Made by a program: the position numbers and the translations under genes. DNA of 11,979 nucleotides from contig JASHUW010000117.1 of assembly GCA_030039815.1 (NCBI GenBank), forward strand, positions 1-11,979, in the 5' to 3' direction. Within the stretch, counting starts at the first letter, position 1. Every line of letters begins with the position of its first letter. Of the stretch, positions 6,801 to 11,979 are shown piece by piece. Below the pieces are notes generated by a model. The model did not search any database. It saw nothing but the letters and a program-made list of their open reading frames with translations, and was not told the DNA's origin. The stretch is from Alphaproteobacteria bacterium (GTDB taxonomy: Bacteria; Pseudomonadota; Alphaproteobacteria; ATCC43930; CGMCC-115725).

Positions 6801-7047
6801 CGCACGACTGCATCCAAGATAAATAAACGCAATAATTTTATTCAGCTGAATTTGATTAACTAAAATTTTACCATGAATAACTTAAGTTTAGAGGCGCATC
6901 CTAGACATCGCGATATTAACATATTTTCAAACAACAATTTCGGGATATTCCAGCTAATAGCACTTGCCAAGGCGAGGGCCGTTCAGACTCCTTTAATCCG
7001 CCGGGCAATAGGCTCCAGCCAATGTTTGGAAACCATTATTAGTCGTC
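6801..7047. other. AT-rich intergenic region upstream of the PAS-GGDEF-EAL gene
   Basis: No gene is supported here. Bases 6821-6880 contain 12 G or C in 60, against a strongly GC-rich surround. Three perfect short palindromes are present: ATTCAGCTGAAT (6840-6851), TAAAATTTTA (6861-6870) and AACTTAAGTT (6879-6888), with centres 20 and 18 bp apart. Two sites resemble the alphaproteobacterial CtrA box TTAA-N7-TTAA with one mismatch each: TTAA-N7-TTTA (6856-6870) and TTAA-N7-TCAA (6916-6930). Such AT-rich matches are expected fairly often by chance. The region most likely holds the promoter of the downstream gene. Many weak -10-like hexamers occur and none stands out. Confidence 0.6.
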
Positions 7048-8814
7048 ATGGCACCAAAGACCAGCCCCGACGCGGAAGCACCCATTCCGGAGTGGATCGC
7101 CCGGTTCGTCGCCGACATTCCGTCCGCCGTCGCGCTGCTCGACCGCGAGTTGCGCTATGTCGCCGCCAACAATCGCTGGCTCAACGCCTTCGGCATTGTC
7201 GGTGAAAGCGTTATCGGCCAGCGTCATGAGCAAATCGACCCGGCCAGTGCCTTGCTGCTGGCCGATCTACATCGCCGCGCGCTTGCCGGAGAGACGGTAG
7301 AGGCCTCGCTTGCCGACGATGACGCACTGACCGAAGGGGCCAGTCATCGCATCATCGGCGTTCGGCCGCATCATGATCGCGATGGGACGATCGTCGGCGT
7401 CGTCGCAACCGTGCACGAGGCGCTCGCCGTCGCCACGGAAAAATCTCTGCAATACGCGACGGACGCGCTGACCGGCCTCGCCGGTCGCCATTGCTTCATG
7501 AAGCGGATACGCGCCGCCATTGCCCCCGAAGCCGGCCCGCGTCGGCCGGCGGCGATTTTTCTGCTCGATATCGACAATTTCAAAGGCGTTAACGATCTGC
7601 ACGGCGCCAGCATCGGCGACGAGGTGTTGCGGGTGATCGCCAATCGTCTGCTCGCCAGCACCCGGTCGCGGCCGCTGCCGTCGGCGCGCGCCGGCAGACC
7701 TCCGGCGACCCAGCGCTCCGACATGGTGGCGCGGCTCGGCGCCGACGAATTCGCGATCATCCTCGGTAATCCGACGCCGAGCCTTGGCGACGCCGATGCC
7801 TTTGCCCGCCGGTTGCTGCAGCTGGCGGTAAGTCCGGTGCTGATCGGCGAGCAGCGCGTTCGGCTGTCGGCCAATCTCGGCTACATTGTCACCACCGAGG
7901 CGCACCGCACCGAAGACCATGCGATGCGCGACCTCGACGCCGCGCTGCAGGAAGCGAAGCAACGCGGCCCGAACTCGGCCAAGGCATGGGAGCCTGCGCT
8001 CACCAGCAATGTCGGGCGGCGTCTGGCGCTGCTTGACCAGTTGCGCGCCGCGCTCGATGAGAACCAGTTCGTGCTGCATTACCAGCCGATTCTTCGGCTC
8101 GACGACGGCCATGTCGTCGGCGCCGAGGCGCTGCTGCGCTGGAACCATCCGAGCGACGGCCTCGTCCCGCCCGCCGCATTCTTGCCGGTGCTCGAGGAAA
8201 CCGGGCTGATCGTCCCGGTCGGTTGCTGGGTGCTCCGCGAGACGGTAAGGCAGATGCAGGTCTGGCAGATGCTTTATGGTCGCGATCTGCTGGATTGGGT
8301 CAGCGTCAATGTTTCGGCGCGCCAGTTCAATGACCCGTCGGTGCTGCTGGCGACGCTCGCCGAAATCCGCGATAGCGGGTTCCCGCTGTCACGCCTCAAG
8401 ATCGAGATCACCGAATCGGCGGTGATGCGCAATCCGCAGATCACGCGTTCGGTGCTGACCGAGCTGCAGGAGCTCGGCATCCGCATCGCCATCGACGATT
8501 TCGGTACGGGCTATTCGGCGCTCGGCGCACTGCGCGACTACCAGGTCGACACGATGAAGATCGACCGCGGCTTCACCAGCGCGATCGACACACCCGACGG
8601 CAAGGAGCTGGTGCTGGCGATGCTCAAGATCGCCCGCATCTACGGCGCCGATGTCGTTGCCGAAGGGGTCGAGACGATCGTCCAGCGCGACATTCTGCGA
8701 CGAAGCGGTTGCGGCTACGCCCAGGGCTATCTGTTCGCCAAGCCGATGGACGGCAGCTTCTTCGGCGCGTTTGCGCTCACCCACCTAGTCGAGACCGGCG
8801 ACGCCGCTGATTAA
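7048..8814 (+). CDS. PAS-GGDEF-EAL cyclic-di-GMP signalling protein, probable phosphodiesterase
   Basis: A 588-residue protein without a signal peptide or membrane helix, so cytoplasmic. A PAS-like sensor fold lies at about 15-125 (IPSAVALLDRELRYVAANNRW). The GGDEF domain starts at DALTGLAGR (139-147), has FLLDIDNFKGVND (171-183) and reads GADEF at 231-235 instead of GGDEF. The RxxD inhibitory site is absent (QRSD at that place), GH..GD reads GASIGD, and about 15-20 residues are inserted before the active-site loop. The EAL domain (about 325-580) looks complete: EALLRW (360-365), Asn421 in VNVSARQF, Glu453 in KIEITES, Asp483-Asp484 in DDFGTGYS, Lys504 in MKIDRGF, Glu539 in AEGVET and Gln559 in AQGYLFAKP. 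From family knowledge it should cleave cyclic-di-GMP; the GADEF domain may bind GTP or be weakly active. The ATG at 7048 is the first in frame after a stop at 7009-7011, but has only a weak ribosome site. The stop overlaps that of the convergent gene. Confidence 0.95.
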   Translation: MAPKTSPDAEAPIPEWIARFVADIPSAVALLDRELRYVAANNRWLNAFGIVGESVIGQRHEQIDPASALLLADLHRRALAGETVEASLADDDALTEGASHRIIGVRPHHDRDGTIVGVVATVHEALAVATEKSLQYATDALTGLAGRHCFMKRIRAAIAPEAGPRRPAAIFLLDIDNFKGVNDLHGASIGDEVLRVIANRLLASTRSRPLPSARAGRPPATQRSDMVARLGADEFAIILGNPTPSLGDADAFARRLLQLAVSPVLIGEQRVRLSANLGYIVTTEAHRTEDHAMRDLDAALQEAKQRGPNSAKAWEPALTSNVGRRLALLDQLRAALDENQFVLHYQPILRLDDGHVVGAEALLRWNHPSDGLVPPAAFLPVLEETGLIVPVGCWVLRETVRQMQVWQMLYGRDLLDWVSVNVSARQFNDPSVLLATLAEIRDSGFPLSRLKIEITESAVMRNPQITRSVLTELQELGIRIAIDDFGTGYSALGALRDYQVDTMKIDRGFTSAIDTPDGKELVLAMLKIARIYGADVVAEGVETIVQRDILRRSGCGYAQGYLFAKPMDGSFFGAFALTHLVETGDAAD

Positions 8815-9425
8815 GCGCCGGCGCTGTTATTCGCGGTGACGCCGCGGCGACGCGCGACGCGGTCCATCTCGTCGAGCAGATCGTGCAGCACCTGATCGGC
8901 CGTATACGACATCTTGCTGAACGCGCGCAGGAAGTTGTCGGTGCGCGGCAGCTGGAACAAGGTCTCATCGCCCTCGCTGCGGCTCGTCGCAGCGATCGCC
9001 ATGACTGATTCGTGGGGCTGGATCACCAGTTCCTTCAGCGTCTTGCCCGGTCCGGTCACGTATTCGACGACACGGCAGCGGCCACCCTCAGCGGTCGGTG
9101 ACAGGATGGTCATGCGATAGGCGGCGCGAGTTGTCGCCGCTTCGAGCAGCGCTCGGGTAAAGGGCCGCAAAAAGCTTTCGTCAAAGCCGAGCAGCGCCAT
9201 CGCCCGGTCGCCGTTGACCCCCGAGCGCATCTCCAGCGTCGTCCACAACGAGGCGCGGCCCTGAAAGTAGTCGGCTGAGGCGAGATCGAGATTGATCGCG
9301 TCGATCGGCATCGGCGCCGCAGCGGATTTCGCCGAAAGAAAGGCAAAACACGCGGGTTCGCGCTTCAGCGAAATGTTGGTCGTCGCCTCGAGATTGCGAT
9401 CGCTGATCGCCGGGCTGTCAGTCAT
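8811..9425 (-). CDS. Conserved-looking hypothetical protein, 204 residues
   Basis: I do not recognise the family. The protein is soluble: no signal peptide, no membrane segment, two Cys (26 and 117). It reads as mixed alpha/beta, with a helical centre (FDESFLRPFTRALLEAATT, 81-99), a beta-like stretch (YRMTILSP and RCRVVEYVTG, 103-125), a segment rich in charged and hydrophobic residues (130-150) and a C-terminal helix (177-195, VLHDLLDEMDRVARRR). It is a real gene because it has normal GC-rich coding character, a strong GAGGAGG ribosome site 5 nt before the ATG at 9423-9425 and a good promoter at 9481-9509. The frame continues upstream of this ATG, but the ribosome site decides the start. Its TAA (8811-8813) overlaps the TAA (8812-8814) of the convergent PAS-GGDEF-EAL gene within TTAA. 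Adjacency alone does not show a role in cyclic-di-GMP signalling. Confidence 0.85.
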   Translation of the reverse strand: MTDSPAISDRNLEATTNISLKREPACFAFLSAKSAAAPMPIDAINLDLASADYFQGRASLWTTLEMRSGVNGDRAMALLGFDESFLRPFTRALLEAATTRAAYRMTILSPTAEGGRCRVVEYVTGPGKTLKELVIQPHESVMAIAATSRSEGDETLFQLPRTDNFLRAFSKMSYTADQVLHDLLDEMDRVARRRGVTANNSAGA

Positions 9426-9480
9426 GGCGGCCTCCTCGAGGGAAGGGGGCGGCAAAACGCTACACCGCTGGATGTCAGGT

Positions 9481-9509
9481 ATTGTTACGAGCCCGTTACT
9501 TTCTGTCAA
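9481..9509 (-). promoter_or_regulatory. Candidate sigma70 promoter of the 204-residue protein gene
   Basis: On the minus strand, a perfect -35 TTGACA (9509 to 9504) and AACAAT (9486 to 9481, four of six matches to TATAAT) are separated by 17 bp, the optimal spacing. Transcription would begin near 9474, about 50 nt before the ATG at 9425, leaving room for the GAGGAGG ribosome site. This supports a separate transcription unit rather than read-through from the ABC-F gene upstream. Confidence 0.65.
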
Positions 9510-9536
9510 AAGCGGGTTGCGAATGCCTCCATGCGT

Positions 9537-9551
9537 GCGGCCTTTGGCCGC
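9537..9551. repeat. Small GC hairpin downstream of the ABC-F gene
   Basis: GCGGCC (9537-9542) and GGCCGC (9546-9551) pair around TTT. It lies about 55 bp beyond the stop of the minus-strand ABC-F gene and just upstream of the next gene's promoter, a sensible place for a terminator. There is no T run after it on the minus strand, so it is at best a weak or Rho-assisted one. Confidence 0.35.
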
Positions 9552-9605
9552 GTGAGCGATCTACGAGCAATGGCTGGCCGCTTCGACCTCGCTCTGGGCG
9601 CCTGA

Positions 9606-11507
9606 TTAACCCCGCGCTGCACGCTCAAGCGCCTCTTCGGCGGCGAACCATTGCGCCTCGGCCTCGGCGATTCGGCGGCCGAGGTCGGCACGACGCTTGA
9701 GCGCTTCCGCCAGCGCCGCACTGCTGCCAAACGCCGCTGGGGCGGCGAGCTCGCGGTCGAGCGCCTGCCGCTCGGCGGCAAGCTGCGCCGCCTTGGCCTC
9801 CGCCTCTCGCGACTGCCGGCGCAGCGGCTCGAGCGCGAGCCGCGCCTGCGCCGCCTCGCGCCGGGCGAGGCGCTTGGGATCGCGCTCGGCGGGGCGGGCG
9901 GCGCGCTCCTCTTCCGCCGCATCGCGCTCTTCGAGCCGCGCGCGGTAAGCGTCGAGATCGCCGTCGAATGGCCTGACGGTGCCGTTTTCGACGAGCCACA
10001 GCCGATCGGCCACCAGCTCGACCAAGTGCCAATCGTGGCTCACCAGCACCACCGCCCCCGAATATTCGGCCAGCGCCTCGACCAGGCTTTCACGCGTTTC
10101 CATGTCGAGGTGGTTGGTCGGCTCGTCGAGGATCAGCAGCGCCGGCGAATCATGCGTGACGAGCGCGAGGTTGAGCCGCGCCCGCTCGCCGCCCGACAGC
10201 GCGGCCACGGGAACAAAGGCCTTGTCCTGACCGAACCCGAACGCGCCGAGCCGGGCGCGGATCGCCTCCTCGTTCAGGTCGGGCAGCAGCGCCGCGAGAT
10301 GATCATAGGCCGATTCGTCCGGCCGCATTTCCTCGATCTGGTGCTGTGCAAAAAAGCCGGTGACCAGCTTTGCCGGACGCGTCACATGCCCCGCCATCGC
10401 CGGAAGCCGGCCAGCGAGCAGCCGGGCAAACGTGGTCTTGCCATTGCCGTTAGCGCCGAGCAGCGCCACCCGGTCATCAGGATCGAGCCGCAAGTCGAGG
10501 CCCGACAGCACAGGCTTGCCTTCCGCGTAGCCGACGCTCGCGTTTTCGAGGCTGATGAGCGGTGGACGGAGCTGCGCTGGCTCCGGCAGGCGCAACTCGA
10601 TCGGCGGCACCTCGGCGATGACCGCGACCGGCTCCAGTTTGGCGAGCGCCTTCAGCCGGCTCTGCGCCTGGCGTGCTTTCGACGCCTTGTAGCGGAAGCG
10701 GTCGACGAACTCCTGCATGTGGCGGCGCTGCTGCTCCTGGCGATGGGCGAGCGCCGCCTGGCGCGCCTTGGCGGCGCCGCGGGCGCGCAGATAAGCGTCG
10801 AAATTGCCGGAATAGAGGGTCAGCTTGCCGGCTTCGAGATGGAGGATCGAGGTGGTCGCCGCGTTGAGTAGTTGGCGGTCGTGGCTGACTAGAATGAAAC
10901 TATGGCGATAACGCCGCAGATAGCGCTCGAGCCACAGCGAGGCTTCCATGTCGAGATGGTTGGTCGGCTCGTCGAGCAGCAAGAGATCGGGCTCGGTAAA
11001 CAACACTGCAGCGAGCGCGATGCGCATCCGCCAGCCGCCGGACAACTCGTCGATCGCGCTTTCCTGCATCGCCGCGTCAAAGCCGAGCCCGGCGAGGATA
11101 CGCGCGGCGCGCGCCGGGGCGGCCAAGACATCTTTCCAATTAGCGCCGATCTCGCCAAGCCGAGCCTCGATCTCGGCGATGCGCTCGGGCGCCGGGTCGC
11201 GGTCGAGTTCGGCCATGAGCCGGGCTCGCTCGCGGTCTGCGGCGAGCACCGTTGCGAGCGGCGTCGCGCTGCCGCTCGGCGCCTCCTGCGCCAGGAAGCC
11301 GATCCGCCAGTCGCGCGGCAGGATAATGTCGCCGTCATCGGGCGTGAGGCGGCCGCGGATCAGGTCGAGCAGCGTCGACTTGCCGATGCCGTTGCGGCCG
11401 ACCAGGCCGAGCTTGACGCCCTCCGGGATCTGCGCGCTGGCGTGGTCGAGCAGCGCCCGCCCGCGCTTCCCGCCGACGCGGTACGTGACGTCCGAGATGG
11501 TCAGCAT
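9606..11507 (-). CDS. yheS: ABC-F family ATPase, YheS type
   Basis: A 633-residue soluble protein with two ATPase domains and no membrane segment, the ABC-F layout. These proteins act on ribosomes rather than in transport. Domain 1 has Walker A GRNGIGKST (37-45), signature LSGGW (155-159) and LLLLDEPTNHLD (175-186). The inter-domain arm is at about 241-300, rich in Arg, Lys, Gln and Ala (QEFVDRFRYKASKARQAQSR, 265-284). Domain 2 has GANGNGKTT (351-359), LSGGERARLNLAL (437-449) and LLILDEPTNHLD (457-468). The highly charged C-terminal region (about 525-633) looks coiled-coil and ends EAEAQWFAAEEALER. Length, arm sequence and this C-terminal ending match E. coli YheS (about 637 residues) better than Uup or EttA. 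YheS is linked to rescue of ribosomes stalled by certain nascent peptides. The ATG at 11505-11507 gives the usual MLTISDVTYR start, with no clear Shine-Dalgarno site. The divergent DUF72 gene starts 14 bp away. Confidence 0.94.
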   Translation of the reverse strand: MLTISDVTYRVGGKRGRALLDHASAQIPEGVKLGLVGRNGIGKSTLLDLIRGRLTPDDGDIILPRDWRIGFLAQEAPSGSATPLATVLAADRERARLMAELDRDPAPERIAEIEARLGEIGANWKDVLAAPARAARILAGLGFDAAMQESAIDELSGGWRMRIALAAVLFTEPDLLLLDEPTNHLDMEASLWLERYLRRYRHSFILVSHDRQLLNAATTSILHLEAGKLTLYSGNFDAYLRARGAAKARQAALAHRQEQQRRHMQEFVDRFRYKASKARQAQSRLKALAKLEPVAVIAEVPPIELRLPEPAQLRPPLISLENASVGYAEGKPVLSGLDLRLDPDDRVALLGANGNGKTTFARLLAGRLPAMAGHVTRPAKLVTGFFAQHQIEEMRPDESAYDHLAALLPDLNEEAIRARLGAFGFGQDKAFVPVAALSGGERARLNLALVTHDSPALLILDEPTNHLDMETRESLVEALAEYSGAVVLVSHDWHLVELVADRLWLVENGTVRPFDGDLDAYRARLEERDAAEEERAARPAERDPKRLARREAAQARLALEPLRRQSREAEAKAAQLAAERQALDRELAAPAAFGSSAALAEALKRRADLGRRIAEAEAQWFAAEEALERAARG

Positions 11508-11521
11508 GGCGTTTTTCTAAC

Positions 11522-11979
11522 ATGAGGAGCGCCGCCGGCCATATCCGGGTGGGCCTATCCGGATGGAATTACGCCGGGTGGCGCGGCAAGTTTTACCCCC
11601 ACGGGCTGCGCCACAAGGACGAGCTGGCCTATGCGGCGGAGCGATTTAACACGATCGAGATCAACGGCACGTTCTATTCGCTGAAGCGGCCGGAAAACTT
11701 CGCGCAGTGGCGAGACGCCGTGGCGGGCGACTTCGTCTTCGCGATCAAAGGGAGCCGCTTCATCACGCATATGAAGCGGCTGCGCGATGTCGAGACGCCG
11801 CTCGCCAATTTCTTCGCGTCCGGCGTGCTGGGGCTGCGGGAAAAGCTCGGACCGTTTCTGTGGCAATTGTCGCCGCGGCTCGGCTTCGAGCCCGAGCGGA
11901 TGGAGCGCTTCCTGTCTCTGCTGCCGCGCGACACCAAGGCAGCCGCCGAACTGGCGGCGCATCACGACCATCGCGTCGC
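11522..11979 (+). CDS. DUF72 family protein (YecE-like), N-terminal part, cut by window end
   Basis: The frame from the ATG at 11522-11524 stays open to the window end, giving about 152 residues. The start IRVGLSGWNYAGWRGKFYP (8-26) is the classic DUF72 opening. It is followed by ELAYAAERFNTIEINGTFYSL (35-55), the W then DFVFAIKGSRFITHMKRL stretch (about 70-87), the FF then LREKLGPFLWQLSPR segment (104-119), and the FEPERMERFLSLLP run. These match the TIM-barrel DUF72/YecE family, whose members are usually about 240-290 residues, so roughly 100 or more are missing to the right. Biochemical function is not established for the family. The ATG has no Shine-Dalgarno site, and only 14 bp separate it from the divergent yheS-like start. 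Its promoter must lie in the coding part of yheS unless the message is leaderless. A GTG at the Val10 codon is a possible alternative but would cut into the conserved motif. Confidence 0.92.
   Translation, partial: MRSAAGHIRVGLSGWNYAGWRGKFYPHGLRHKDELAYAAERFNTIEINGTFYSLKRPENFAQWRDAVAGDFVFAIKGSRFITHMKRLRDVETPLANFFASGVLGLREKLGPFLWQLSPRLGFEPERMERFLSLLPRDTKAAAELAAHHDHRV

Noticed and set aside
6873..7205. Small plus-strand frame beginning in the AT-rich gap
   Set aside because: It has no ribosome site, its second half is a frame-shifted shadow of the PAS-GGDEF-EAL gene, and the first part has the composition of the AT-rich spacer.
9651..10871. Plus-strand open reading frame of about 406 codons opposite the ABC-F gene
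   Set aside because: It is entirely antisense to a clear ABC-F gene, its translation is Arg/Gln/Glu-rich low complexity with no recognisable motif, and such frames are expected opposite GC-rich genes.
1..11979. Mobile elements, CRISPR, tRNA, toxin-antitoxin or defence genes
   Set aside because: No transposase motif, regular spaced repeat array, tRNA cloverleaf or paired small toxin/antitoxin frames were found on either strand.

Overview
The window is GC-rich, mostly coding DNA. It looks like chromosomal sequence from an alphaproteobacterium, probably Hyphomicrobiales or Rhodospirillales. This rests on GC-rich third codon positions, a PutA whose C-terminus has the family's usual end, and short intergenic palindromes with TCAAG/CTTGA loops of a kind common in alphaproteobacterial genomes. 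The genus cannot be fixed from this sequence. I see no tRNA, rRNA, CRISPR array, insertion sequence or phage gene. Ten protein genes are supported, two of them cut by the window edges.

Layout. (1) Positions 1-2531, plus strand: the C-terminal aldehyde dehydrogenase half of a bifunctional proline-catabolic PutA, then a family III (CaiB/BaiF) CoA transferase 56 bp downstream, possibly in the same transcript. (2) 2533-6174, minus strand: a peptide/nickel-type ABC importer made of a secreted solute-binding protein, a DppB-type permease and a DppC-type permease. No ATPase gene is adjacent. A block of three hairpins (4356-4425) lies between the binding-protein gene and the first permease gene. (3) 6175-6800: a divergent intergenic region with a good sigma70-like promoter and a palindromic leader, then a small secreted Met/His/Pro-rich protein and a clear intrinsic terminator. 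(4) 6801-7047: an unusually AT-rich gap. (5) 7048-8814, plus: a PAS-GGDEF-EAL cyclic-di-GMP protein with an altered GADEF site and a complete set of EAL motifs, so probably a phosphodiesterase. (6) 8811-9425, minus: an unrecognised 204-residue protein with its own promoter; its stop codon overlaps that of the PAS-GGDEF-EAL gene. (7) 9606-11507, minus: a YheS-type ABC-F ATPase, divergent by only 14 bp from (8) a DUF72 (YecE-like) gene that runs off the right edge.

Working together. The importer genes form one transcription unit. Its hairpin block is placed as in E. coli malE-malF, where such repeats raise the amount of binding protein over permease. The Met/His-rich protein has its own promoter and terminator and is an independent unit. 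The cyclic-di-GMP gene and the convergent unknown gene are neighbours, but nothing seen shows a functional link. Most of the window is ordinary housekeeping and transport. The less explained parts are the hairpin block, the 6185-6298 leader, the AT-rich gap, the Met/His-rich protein and the unknown 204-residue protein. I found no convincing new multi-gene system.
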